Of a stretch of DNA of 7,589 nucleotides, positions 1-6,302 are shown piece by piece; positions within the stretch are counted from its first letter, which is position 1; the number at the start of each line of letters is the position of its first letter. Source of the stretch: an uncultured Anaerococcus sp. GTDB taxonomy: Bacteria > Bacillota > Clostridia > Tissierellales > Peptoniphilaceae. Position numbers and translations under genes: made by a program. The stretch spans positions 1 through 7,589 of the forward strand of contig CABQOK010000058.1 of NCBI GenBank assembly GCA_902465755.1. The letters run 5' to 3'. The notes under the pieces are model-generated. The model was not told the origin of the DNA, searched no databases, and was given only the letters and a program-made list of their open reading frames with translations.

Positions 1-1
1 A

Positions 2-760
2 GATACGGATGTATCTCCATTCGGTCTTGGAGCTTACGCATCTCGACAAACCTACATGGCAAGCTTTTCTATTACCAAGACTGCCAAGGAATTAAAGGAA
101 AAAATCCTAGACCAAGCCTATCTACAGACGAGAATTACTCCAAACAATCTCGACATAGTAGATTCAACTATAGTTAGGAAAACTGACGGCAGGAAGCTTC
201 TTACTATGGAGGAACTTGCTACAGAGTCTCTCTACACCCTAAAGACAGAAAACCAACACATCACAGCAGAGACAACCCACACAATCAGGACTAATGCCTT
301 CTCCTTTGGGGCAAGCTTTGCTGAAGTTAAAGTCGACATAGACCTTGCCAAGGTTGAAGTAGTTAAGCTTATTAATGTTCACGATGCAGGAAATATCATC
401 AATCCACAACTTGCCGAGGCCCAGGCCCACGGAGGAATGAGTATGGCAGTAGGCTATGCCCTAACAGAGGAGATGAAATATAACGACAAGGGAAGAATTC
501 TAAACAACAACCTCCTAGACTACAAGCTAGGTACGATTGTGGATACACCAGAGTTTGAGGTTTACTTTATAGAAAACCCAGAACCAACATCTCCTTACCA
601 CACCAAGTCCTTGGGTGAGCCACCAACATGCTCTCCAGCGCCTGCCATAAGAAATGCGGTCCTAAATGCAACTGGAATTTCAGTAAACAAGATTCCTATG
701 ACCCCACACGTCCTCTTCCCATTATTTAAGGAAAATGGACTAATAGACAATGATTTATAA
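2..760 (+). CDS. xdhA: Xanthine dehydrogenase, molybdopterin-binding subunit, C-terminal part (5' end outside window)
   Basis: This is the large subunit of a three-subunit xanthine dehydrogenase, carrying the molybdenum cofactor site that hydroxylates hypoxanthine or xanthine. The open frame already runs at base 2 and reads DTDVSPFGLGAYASRQTYM, a family-typical stretch, so the ATG at 56 is an internal Met and not the start. About 252 residues are visible; the family is normally about 750-780, so roughly two thirds lies upstream. Visible motifs are the Moco-domain stretch VHDAGNIINPQLAEAQAHGG (bases about 380-436) and SLGEPPTCSPAPAIRNAV near the C-terminus. The Glu of GEPP (codon 617-619) aligns with the catalytic Glu of bovine XDH (Glu1261). 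The stop is followed after 10 nt by xdhB, whose SD GGAGGG lies at 761-766. The Mo-FAD-FeS order matches E. coli xdhABC. A related purine or nicotinate hydroxylase cannot be excluded, because substrate residues lie mostly outside the window. Confidence 0.93.
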   Translation, partial: DTDVSPFGLGAYASRQTYMASFSITKTAKELKEKILDQAYLQTRITPNNLDIVDSTIVRKTDGRKLLTMEELATESLYTLKTENQHITAETTHTIRTNAFSFGASFAEVKVDIDLAKVEVVKLINVHDAGNIINPQLAEAQAHGGMSMAVGYALTEEMKYNDKGRILNNNLLDYKLGTIVDTPEFEVYFIENPEPTSPYHTKSLGEPPTCSPAPAIRNAVLNATGISVNKIPMTPHVLFPLFKENGLIDNDL

Positions 761-770
761 GGAGGGATAA

Positions 771-1658
771 ATGTACGATATCAAAGAAATAAAAGAAGCT
801 TACTCCATAGAAGAAGCTACGAACTTATTAAAAGAAGATCCTGAACTTAAAATCATAGCAGGTGGGACAGATGTCTTAGTAAAGCTAAGAGAAGGATCTA
901 TCGAATCACCAAAACTCTTATCAATCCATCTAATAGATGAATTAAGTAAAATATCAATAGATGAAGAAGGCTCTATAGAAATTGGAGCTATGGCTACCTT
1001 CACCCACATAGCAGATAATCCAATCATAAAAGAAAACATAGACCAATTAGGAAAGGCCGTCCTTACAGCAGGAGGCCCACAGCTTAGAAATGCTGCGACA
1101 ATCGGGGGAAATGTATGTAACGCTGCTCCTTCAGCAGACTCCGCCCCAATGTTATTTTGCCTAGACGCCTTAGTAAATATAGTAAGTGCAGAAGGTGAAA
1201 GAACAATGCCAATTACAGACTTTTATATAGGTCTGGGCCAAGTTGACCTAAAGCCAAATGAATTTGTCAAAAGCTTTACTATAAAGAAAGAAAACTACGA
1301 GGGCTATTCTGGAAAATACTTCAAGTATGCTATGAGAAACGCCATGGATATAGCGACAAGCTCTTGTGCGACTATGGTAAAGGTCGACAATGAGGGAAAA
1401 ATCGAAAAAATCAAGGCTTGTTACGGGGTAGCATCTACAGTTCCTGTAAGAGTCTACAAGGCTGAAGAAGATTTTATAGGAAAGAAACTTGATGATGAAA
1501 ATATCACAGCCTTCGCCAAACTTGCCCTAGAAGAACTTTCCCCAAGAAACTCCTGGAGAGCGAGCAAGGCCCTCCGTACCCAAATCCTTTATGAAATATG
1601 TAGGAGAAATCTAAAAGAAAGCCTAGAAGAATACAAAGGAGAAGACGATGAAGACTAA
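771..1658 (+). CDS. xdhB: Xanthine dehydrogenase, FAD-binding subunit
   Basis: This medium subunit (295 aa, normal length) binds FAD and passes electrons from the iron-sulfur clusters to NAD+ or another acceptor. Two flavin-binding signatures of the CO-dehydrogenase flavoprotein family are visible: IAGGTDVLVKLREG (residues 29-42) in the N-terminal FAD subdomain, and TIGGNVCNAAPSADSAP (110-126), which cradles the diphosphate. The C-terminal domain carries YAMRNAMDIATSSCA (186-200) and SPRNSWRASKALRTQIL (257-273), the usual signature of the CODH-flavoprotein C-terminal domain. The start is well supported by GGAGGG at 761-766, four bases before the ATG. The tail is very acidic (EEYKGEDDED), and its coding sequence overlaps the start of xdhC by 11 nt, so the two are probably translationally coupled. 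It is cytoplasmic and in the same transcript as xdhA and xdhC. The family assignment is firm; xanthine as substrate is inferred from the operon. Confidence 0.94.
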   Translation: MYDIKEIKEAYSIEEATNLLKEDPELKIIAGGTDVLVKLREGSIESPKLLSIHLIDELSKISIDEEGSIEIGAMATFTHIADNPIIKENIDQLGKAVLTAGGPQLRNAATIGGNVCNAAPSADSAPMLFCLDALVNIVSAEGERTMPITDFYIGLGQVDLKPNEFVKSFTIKKENYEGYSGKYFKYAMRNAMDIATSSCATMVKVDNEGKIEKIKACYGVASTVPVRVYKAEEDFIGKKLDDENITAFAKLALEELSPRNSWRASKALRTQILYEICRRNLKESLEEYKGEDDED

Positions 1659-2268
1659 ACACTCTAGAGAATACGGTCCATTTGCTCCCAAAAGGGTTAA
1701 ACTAAGTTATCAAAAGCCTAACTACAAGAGGGTGAAATGTTCTATAAATGGAATCCCTGTAGAAAAAATGGTCGATGTAAGAGCATCTCTTACAGATTTT
1801 CTAAGAAACGACTTCGGCCTAACCTCTGTGAAAAAGGGCTGTGAAGTAGGAGAATGTGGAGCCTGTTCTGTCCTAATCGATGGAGAAAGTGTAGACTCTT
1901 GTCTTTATCTTGCAATCTGGGCTGAAGGAAAAGACATATGGACAACAGAAGGATTAGTTGCTGATGACGGATCGATCTCAATCATCCAACAAGCCTTCAT
2001 CGACCAAGCTGCAGTCCAATGTGGATTTTGTACACCAGGCTTTATAGTAACGGCAACAGAAATCGTAGCGAGAGGGAAAAGATACGAAAGAGCTGAGCTA
2101 AGGAGACTTCTTGCAGGAAATATGTGCAGATGTACAGGTTACGAAAACATCCTAAGAGCGGTGGAAGAAGCCATAGAAATAGAAATTAAGGGAAGGGCAG
2201 AAGATTACGAGACAGACCTTGCAGTAGACCCAGATAACACAGGACACGACCCAATGATCAAGGACTAA
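1648..2268 (+). CDS. xdhC: Xanthine dehydrogenase, [2Fe-2S]-binding subunit
   Basis: This small subunit (206 aa) holds the two [2Fe-2S] clusters linking the Mo site to FAD. The plant-type ferredoxin domain has Cys65, Cys70, Cys73 and Cys85 (GCEVGECGAC, then C after 11 residues). The second, helical domain has Cys125, Cys128, Cys160 and Cys162 (QCGFCTPG and CRCTG). All eight ligands are present. The ATG is preceded by AAAGGAG (1635-1641) with 6-nt spacing, inside the end of xdhB. The protein is longer than the usual 150-170 aa: a basic N-terminal extension of about 30 residues (rich in K, R and Y) precedes the first strand VKCSINGIPVEK, and an acidic tail of about 25 residues follows the last helix. 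An in-frame GTG at 1732 would remove the extension but lacks a properly spaced SD, so the ATG is preferred. It is the last gene of the operon, with a terminator 16 nt downstream. In some species 'xdhC' names an unrelated Moco insertion factor; here it follows the E. coli use. Confidence 0.93.
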   Translation: MKTKHSREYGPFAPKRVKLSYQKPNYKRVKCSINGIPVEKMVDVRASLTDFLRNDFGLTSVKKGCEVGECGACSVLIDGESVDSCLYLAIWAEGKDIWTTEGLVADDGSISIIQQAFIDQAAVQCGFCTPGFIVTATEIVARGKRYERAELRRLLAGNMCRCTGYENILRAVEEAIEIEIKGRAEDYETDLAVDPDNTGHDPMIKD

Positions 2269-2284
2269 AAATTATATAAGAATC

Positions 2285-2324
2285 AAGGCGATGAAGTAGA
2301 TTAAATTCTACCACCGCCTTTTTT
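2285..2324 (+). terminator. Intrinsic terminator of the xdh operon
   Basis: AAGGCG (2285-2290) pairs with CGCCTT (2315-2320). Inside it, TG/CA (2292-2293 with 2312-2313) and GTAGA/TCTAC (2296-2300 with 2307-2311) extend the stem, leaving a 6-nt loop TTAAAT. The 3' arm runs into a T tract at 2319-2324. It begins 16 nt after the xdhC stop codon. There is no matching A tract on the 5' side, so it should act on the plus strand only. Confidence 0.9.
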
Positions 2325-2384
2325 GTGGAAAGAATAATCTTTAGATAGAAATATATCTATAGACCGGACTTTGTTAAAAATAGT

Positions 2385-2402
2385 CCTTATATATTAAAGG
2401 AT
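2385..2402 (+). repeat. 18-bp direct repeat, left copy, flanking the foldback element
   Basis: CCTTATATATTAAAGGAT is identical to the copy at 2603-2620. The bases just outside (T at 2384, C at 2602) differ, so the match is exactly 18 bp. It abuts the left end of the inverted-repeat element and is best read as a target-site duplication or part of the element boundary. The repeat is itself nearly palindromic (CCTT...AAGG; 12 of its first 16 positions are symmetric). Confidence 0.85.
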
Positions 2403-2602
2403 CAGAGTGTAGACAAAATCCAAAAACGCTTATCCAACTACAGAAATTTAGAAATTCTAAATCTCATAATACTGTAAATCGCAAACTCGCTAAGGCTCGA
2501 ACAGTGCGATTTACGGGCGTATTATTTCGATTTGAATTTCTTAAAATTTCTTCCGAATGGAACGCTTCCTTTTGGATTTTGTCCTTTTGTCAACAGTCTG
2601 GC
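2403..2602. mobile_element. Foldback, MITE-like non-autonomous element of about 200 bp (putative)
   Basis: Two imperfect inverted arms (about 2403-2483 and 2505-2602) surround a 21-nt loop. Exact inverted blocks include GACAAAATCCAAAA (2412-2425) against its complement at 2570-2583, and GTAAATCGCA (2474-2483) against 2505-2514. Between them GAAATTTAGAAATTC and CATAATAC (2443-2472) match the complement of 2521-2552 with small gaps. The termini also correspond: CAGAGTGTAGAC on the left and, on the complement of the right end, CCAGACTGTTGAC. The right arm is longer because of short insertions, including an apparent GACAAAAG duplication near 2582-2593. No open reading frame of useful length lies inside, so any mobility would need a transposase in trans. 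The 18-bp direct repeats on each side support insertion. It lies between the xdh terminator and the next promoter, so it probably disturbs no gene. A cruciform or stable structured RNA with another role is the alternative. The structure is seen directly; mobility is inferred. Confidence 0.6.
2474..2514. repeat. Core perfect inverted repeat of the foldback element
   Basis: GTAAATCGCA (2474-2483) and TGCGATTTAC (2505-2514) form a perfect 10-bp stem around a 21-nt loop. The loop contains CTCG twice (2486-2489 and 2496-2499, each within CTCG). This is the centre of symmetry of the larger element and the most G+C-rich part of the intergenic region. Confidence 0.85.
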
Positions 2603-2620
2603 CCTTATATATTAAAGGAT
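2603..2620 (+). repeat. 18-bp direct repeat, right copy, flanking the foldback element
   Basis: This is an exact copy of 2385-2402, directly adjoining the right end of the inverted-repeat element. Removing the element and one repeat copy would restore a simple imperfect palindrome running from AATAG (2379-2383) to CTATT (2623-2627). Confidence 0.85.
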
Positions 2621-2910
2621 TTCTATTTCCTAGAAAATCTATTGATAAAACAGGGTTAAAGTAATTAGGTTAGTCTTTTAATAATATATGTCAAGCTTTC
2701 CCCCTCTCTTATGTGAGACATCTCAAAAATCCTCTAATAGTCAGGAATCTCGCTTCCTTAATCTTCTATTCACTTAGCCTAATAATTCCCATCCATATAT
2801 GTAAATTTTAAATTCTATCAAGGTCTTTCAAATCCCTTTTTATCAAAAGAAATAATAGATTTTATATTTTCTATAAAAGATTATAATAAAGATGAAAATT
2901 AGTTAAAAAC
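2621..2910. other. Intergenic, A+T-rich, no gene seen; small hairpins
   Basis: No open frame of useful length with an SD occurs here on either strand. Visible structures are an inverted pair ATTAGGTTAGT (2664-2674) with ACTTAGCCTAAT (2772-2783), an AGGAA/TTCCT hairpin with a 6-nt loop (2743-2758), and an A+T-rich ATAGA/TCTAT hairpin (2855-2874). A C-rich run lies at about 2700-2706. A second TATAAT (2882-2887) could be another weak -10 for the downstream operon, but no good -35 is visible. I recognise no known riboswitch or RNA gene. Confidence 0.4.
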
Positions 2911-2919
2911 TGTTATAAT
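2911..2919 (+). promoter_or_regulatory. Extended -10 promoter immediately upstream of the methyltransferase operon
   Basis: TGT followed by TATAAT (hexamer 2914-2919) is a perfect extended -10 for the housekeeping sigma factor. No good TTGACA is present about 17 bp upstream, as is common for extended -10 promoters. The -10 ends 6 nt before the ATG at 2926, so the expected transcription start falls at or within a base or two of the A of that ATG, implying a leaderless mRNA. No SD is present upstream of the ATG, which agrees with this. Confidence 0.6.
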
Positions 2920-2925
2920 ATAAGC

Positions 2926-4053
2926 ATGGTTAAAATTATAATTACAACAAGTTTTGGCTTGGAGGCTCTAGTCAAGAGGGAGCTTATTGATTTAGGCTTT
3001 GAGGATTTTTCTGTAAGCGATGGGATGATTACTCTTTCAGGCGAACTTTCTGACATAGGAAAACTAAATATTAATCTTAGATGTGCGGATAGGGTATATC
3101 TTGTCGTAGATGAGTTTAAGGCGACTTCTTTTGACGAGCTTTTTGACAAGATCAAAAGAATTAACTGGACTGATTATCTGAGAAATGAAAGTAACTTTAT
3201 CGTAAATGCCAGGACCTATAAGTCAAAGCTTTTTGCCTTAAGGTCGATTCAATCTATTAGTGAAAAGGCAATTATCGATTCTTTAAGAAAAAGCTTTAAG
3301 CTTAATACCTTTCCTAAATCAGCTGAAAGGGTAGGAATTGAAGTCATGCTCAATAGAAACATCGCCACAGTTACAATCGATACTTCAGGCGATGGCCTTC
3401 ACAAGAGAGGCTATAGAGAAGATTCTGTCAAGGCTCCCCTTAGGGAAAATCTTGCAGCAGCCCTAGTAGATCTTTCTTTCTATAATCCTGATAGGTTCTT
3501 ACTTGATCCCTTCTGCGGGTCTGGGACAATCCTAATCGAGGCAGCGAGAAAGGCTCGTAAGATTGCACCAGGTATAGATAGGGACTTCGATTTCAGGCAT
3601 TTCGTCTTTATGGATAAATCAATCTATGAGAATGAAAAGAAAGAAGCCCTGGGAAGGATCGATTATTCTACTAAGCTTCATATCCTTGGATCTGACATTT
3701 CATCTAGGGCAATTAGCCTTGCCAAAAACAACGCCCTTAACGCAGGTGTTGAGGAAGATATTGCCTTTGTAACGAGAGATGTAGGATCTATTGCAGTATC
3801 TAAGGATGACTACGGTGTTTTGATAGCCAATCCACCTTACGGAATGAGATTATCGGATGCGGACCTAGGAGATATTTACAAGAAGATTAATAATAAGTTT
3901 ATGAGGCTTGATACCTGGTCCTTGTATTTTGTAACAGCTGATGAGAAGTTTGATAGAAACTTTAGAAGGAAGCTTTCCAAGAAGAGAAAGCTCTATAATG
4001 GTGGTGAGAAGGTAGACTACTACCAGTATTTTGGCCCAAGGCCAAAGAATTAG
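2926..4053 (+). CDS. THUMP-domain class I SAM-dependent RNA methyltransferase (RlmL/YpsC family, COG0116)
   Basis: This 375-aa protein has the length and layout of the YpsC/RlmL N-terminal-half family, which methylates guanine N2 in 23S rRNA (E. coli RlmL modifies G2445). A short N-terminal ferredoxin-like part (ITTSFGLEALVKREL, residues 6-20) and a THUMP RNA-binding domain (about 45-155) precede the Rossmann methyltransferase domain. The latter has LHKRGYR (158-164), SAM motif I DPFCGSGTILIEAA (194-207), GSDISSRAISLAKNNA (255-270) and the amino-methyltransferase motif IV NPPYGMRL (302-309). The C-terminal YNGGEKVDYYQY (357-368) is also typical. The ATG at 2926 gives the expected N-terminus but has no SD, and the promoter -10 is only 6 nt away. 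The stop TAG overlaps the SD of the next gene. It is cytoplasmic. The exact target nucleotide is not readable from sequence; Firmicute members are annotated only as putative rRNA methylases. Confidence 0.9.
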   Translation: MVKIIITTSFGLEALVKRELIDLGFEDFSVSDGMITLSGELSDIGKLNINLRCADRVYLVVDEFKATSFDELFDKIKRINWTDYLRNESNFIVNARTYKSKLFALRSIQSISEKAIIDSLRKSFKLNTFPKSAERVGIEVMLNRNIATVTIDTSGDGLHKRGYREDSVKAPLRENLAAALVDLSFYNPDRFLLDPFCGSGTILIEAARKARKIAPGIDRDFDFRHFVFMDKSIYENEKKEALGRIDYSTKLHILGSDISSRAISLAKNNALNAGVEEDIAFVTRDVGSIAVSKDDYGVLIANPPYGMRLSDADLGDIYKKINNKFMRLDTWSLYFVTADEKFDRNFRRKLSKKRKLYNGGEKVDYYQYFGPRPKN

Positions 4054-4057
4054 GAGG
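4052..4057 (+). promoter_or_regulatory. Strong SD that places the L,D-transpeptidase start at an ATT codon
   Basis: AGGAGG (4052-4057) overlaps the TAG stop of the methyltransferase. In the open frame of the next gene, the only codons at usable spacing are ATT at 4060 (2 nt) and ATT at 4063 (5 nt). No ATG, GTG or TTG occurs in this frame before TTG at 4129, which is 71 nt away from the SD and inside the membrane segment. Confidence 0.75.
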
Positions 4058-4062
4058 ATATT

Positions 4063-5472
4063 ATTACAGACAATAAGAAAAACAACAAGACCTGGCCTCT
4101 TGTTTTACTAGGAATTTTAGGTATTTATTTGATAGTTACTGTTATATTTTCTTTTATAACCCTACCAAATACCTATATAAATGGAAAGAGTGTTTCATTT
4201 GCTTCAAAGGAGTCGGCCTTAGAAGCTGTTGGAGATGATTTTACCCTAGAAGTTAAGGGAAGAGATGATAGAAACTTCGTCCTAAATTCTAAGGATATTG
4301 ATTATGATGCGAAGATCCCTCAAAACGCATCCATCGACCAAAATCCCTTTGCTTGGCCAATCTATCTTGTAAATGGCAAGAGAGATGATCTTAGCTTTGA
4401 TTATAATATAAAATATGATGAGGCAAAATTAGATGAACTCTTAAAGGAATCTCCACTTTTTACTAATGTGACAGAGCCAGAAGATGCAAGTCTCGTCTTT
4501 AATGATGGTTCATTTGATGTAAAAGATGCAGTAATGGGTAACAAGCTCGACTATGCGGATGTTAAAGATAAAATAGTTGAGGCTATTAATTCTGACCATG
4601 AGGATATAGATCTTACTGATGAGGACTACCAAAATCCAGAAGTTCTTTCAGACTCTAAGGAGCTTAACGAGCTTAAGGAAGATGCCAAAAAGATCGAAGC
4701 TATGAATATCAAGTTTAACTTTAACGGTTTTGATATAGGCCTTAAGGGAGATGAGCTTGTAGATATGCTTAATCAAAAGGGTAAGGTCTTCGAGCTTGAC
4801 TATGATAAGTTACTTGCCTTCATGGCAGAAGTTGCTGATAAGACAGATACTTACGGAACTGAAAGAAAGTTCAATGCGACAGGAGTTGGCGAAATTACAG
4901 TAAATCCTGGTGTTTACGGTTATGTACTTGATCAAACGGCAACAGCTGATGAAGTCCTTAAGCTTTTCAATGAGAGAAAAAGCGGAGAAATCGAGCCTGT
5001 CTATGAAAGATACGGCTACGAAAGAACAGCCGATGGGACAGATATAGGAAATACCTATATAGAAGTAGATATATCCCGCCAATACCTCTGGTTTTATAAA
5101 AATGGGGAGCTAATAATAGAAAGCCCACTTGTAACAGGGCTTACATCACCAGGATGGGAGACGAATGTCGGAGTTGGATCAATCCTATCTAAATCGGCTA
5201 ATGCTAAGCTTGAAGGATTTGACTTTACAGGAGAGCCTTACAAGACACCAGTTGATTATTGGATGCCAATAGGCTGGGATGGCGAAGGCTTCCACGATGC
5301 TCCATGGAGGGGCGGAGCCTTTGGTGGAGGAATATATTTCTCAAACGGAAGTCACGGTTGCTTAAACCTCCCACCTTATGTAGCCCAAGTAATATTTGAA
5401 AATGCAGAAATCCACACACCAGTCATAGTCTATGAGTCAAGTACAAACAACTCACCTGCTATGGCCTACTAG
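4063..5472 (+). CDS. Membrane-anchored L,D-transpeptidase (YkuD domain) with PG-binding-4-type domains
   Basis: It cross-links or modifies peptidoglycan stem peptides at the outer face of the membrane, with a cysteine nucleophile. From the ATT at 4063 it has 469 aa. Residues 1-8 are polar and basic (TDNKKNNK), followed by one hydrophobic segment PLVLLGILGIYLIVTVIFSF (about 11-30) serving as signal anchor, so the rest is extracytoplasmic. Two divergent regions resembling peptidoglycan-binding-4 repeats follow (about 100-215 and 235-315), the second with GEITVNPGVYGYVLD. The C-terminal YkuD domain starts near YIEVDISRQYLWFYKNGELI and contains His411 (GFHDAPWR) and SHGCLNLP with the catalytic Cys433 (codon 5359-5361). 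The start choice rests on AGGAGG at 4052-4057 and continuity of the membrane helix; the alternative TTG at 4129 would halve that helix and lacks an SD. The gene follows the methyltransferase by 9 nt and precedes ecfA1 by 8 nt. The family call is firm; the exact cross-link (3-3, protein anchoring) is unknown. Confidence 0.88.
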   Translation: MTDNKKNNKTWPLVLLGILGIYLIVTVIFSFITLPNTYINGKSVSFASKESALEAVGDDFTLEVKGRDDRNFVLNSKDIDYDAKIPQNASIDQNPFAWPIYLVNGKRDDLSFDYNIKYDEAKLDELLKESPLFTNVTEPEDASLVFNDGSFDVKDAVMGNKLDYADVKDKIVEAINSDHEDIDLTDEDYQNPEVLSDSKELNELKEDAKKIEAMNIKFNFNGFDIGLKGDELVDMLNQKGKVFELDYDKLLAFMAEVADKTDTYGTERKFNATGVGEITVNPGVYGYVLDQTATADEVLKLFNERKSGEIEPVYERYGYERTADGTDIGNTYIEVDISRQYLWFYKNGELIIESPLVTGLTSPGWETNVGVGSILSKSANAKLEGFDFTGEPYKTPVDYWMPIGWDGEGFHDAPWRGGAFGGGIYFSNGSHGCLNLPPYVAQVIFENAEIHTPVIVYESSTNNSPAMAY

Positions 5473-5480
5473 GAATAAAA

Positions 5481-6302
5481 ATGATAAAGATAGAGAATTT
5501 AACCTATGTCTATCCGACAGGAGAAGACGAAGAAGAAAAAAAGGCACTCGATGATGTTTCTATAGAAATCGAAAAGGGAGACTTCGTAGCTATCCTCGGC
5601 CACAATGGGTCAGGTAAGTCTACCCTAGGCAAGCTCTTAAACGCTCAGATATTTCCTACATCAGGAGATATTTGGGTAGATGATTTAAATAGCAAGGACG
5701 AAGATAGGATTTGGGATATCAGGGAGAAATGCTCCATGGTCTTCCAAAATCCAGACAACCAAATGGTCGCCACAACTGTAGAAGAAGAGGTGGCCTTCGG
5801 CCCAGAAAACCTAGCCGTCCCTAATCCAGAGCTTAGGGAGAGGGTTGATTCGGCAATTGATCTTGTAGGAATGACTGACTATAAGAAGAGAAATCCTTCC
5901 AATCTTTCTGGAGGGCAAAAGCAAAGAGTATCCATAGCTGGAGTTGTTGCCATGCTATCAGATTATATAATCTTTGATGAGCCAACAGCCATGCTAGACC
6001 CAAGGGGAAGGAAAGATGTTATAAATCTTGTAAAGGACCTTAACAAAAATTATGGCAAGACTATAATCTACATTACCCACTATATGGAAGAGGCAGTCCT
6101 TGCAGATAAGATCGTAGTATTAGATGGTGGCAAGAAGGCTCTGGAAGGAAGTGCAAGAGAAGTCTTTGCCAAGGTAGATCAGATGAAAAAGCTAGGCCTT
6201 GCTGTTCCTCAAGTTACAGAAGTTGCCTTCGCTCTTAGAAAAGAGGGAATCGAAATGGACGAGCTTCCCCTAAATATCGAGGAGTTTTTAGAACTTATAT
6301 GA
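5481..6302 (+). CDS. ecfA1: Energy-coupling factor transporter ATPase EcfA1
   Basis: One of the two ATPases powering the shared ECF module for vitamin and cofactor uptake; it sits on the cytoplasmic side bound to EcfT. Over 273 aa it shows Walker A GHNGSGKST (40-48), the Q-loop FQNPDNQ (88-94, Gln89), AFGPENLAV (105-113), signature LSGGQKQR (142-149), Walker B YIIFDEPTAMLDP (162-174, catalytic Glu167) and the switch His200 (ITHYMEE). The NPDNQMVATTVEEEVAFGPEN block and a DEPTAMLDP D-loop distinguish EcfA1 from EcfA2. AGGAA (5471-5475) is the SD, overlapping the stop of the preceding gene. The TGA stop overlaps the ATG of ecfA2 (ATGA at 6299-6302), giving translational coupling and balanced A1:A2 production. 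No S component is adjacent, so this is a group II module serving several unlinked S proteins. Confidence 0.96.
   Translation: MIKIENLTYVYPTGEDEEEKKALDDVSIEIEKGDFVAILGHNGSGKSTLGKLLNAQIFPTSGDIWVDDLNSKDEDRIWDIREKCSMVFQNPDNQMVATTVEEEVAFGPENLAVPNPELRERVDSAIDLVGMTDYKKRNPSNLSGGQKQRVSIAGVVAMLSDYIIFDEPTAMLDPRGRKDVINLVKDLNKNYGKTIIYITHYMEEAVLADKIVVLDGGKKALEGSAREVFAKVDQMKKLGLAVPQVTEVAFALRKEGIEMDELPLNIEEFLELI

Noticed and set aside
56..58. ATG at 56 as the start of the xanthine dehydrogenase gene
   Set aside because: The frame is open to the window edge and the preceding codons encode a conserved part of the same subunit, so this is an internal Met of a truncated gene.
1790..1981. Reverse-strand open frames within xdhA, xdhB, xdhC, the methyltransferase, the L,D-transpeptidase and ecfA2 genes
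   Set aside because: All lie antisense within well-supported genes, have no recognisable motifs, and are explained by codon bias of the real genes.
2366..2386. GGACT/AGTCC hairpin as a second terminator
   Set aside because: The stem is only 5 bp and no T run follows; it overlaps the palindromic target site of the foldback element.
2385..2620. CRISPR array
   Set aside because: Only two copies of the 18-bp repeat exist, about 200 bp apart, and the spacer is itself an inverted repeat; there are no regular repeat-spacer units and no cas genes.
2667..2694. Minus-strand promoter (TTGACA at 2694-2689, TAACCT at 2672-2667)
   Set aside because: The -35 is perfect but the -10 matches poorly, and no gene follows on the minus strand; a TTGACA is easily found by chance in A+T-rich DNA.
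2665..2721. Minus-strand 18-codon open frame (MSHIREGESL...)
   Set aside because: Too short, without an SD, and surrounded by stops; not supportable as a gene, though it could be debris of an older coding sequence.
4129..4131. TTG as the start of the L,D-transpeptidase
   Set aside because: It falls in the middle of the hydrophobic anchor, has no SD at proper spacing, and ignores the AGGAGG at 4052-4057 followed by an uninterrupted frame.
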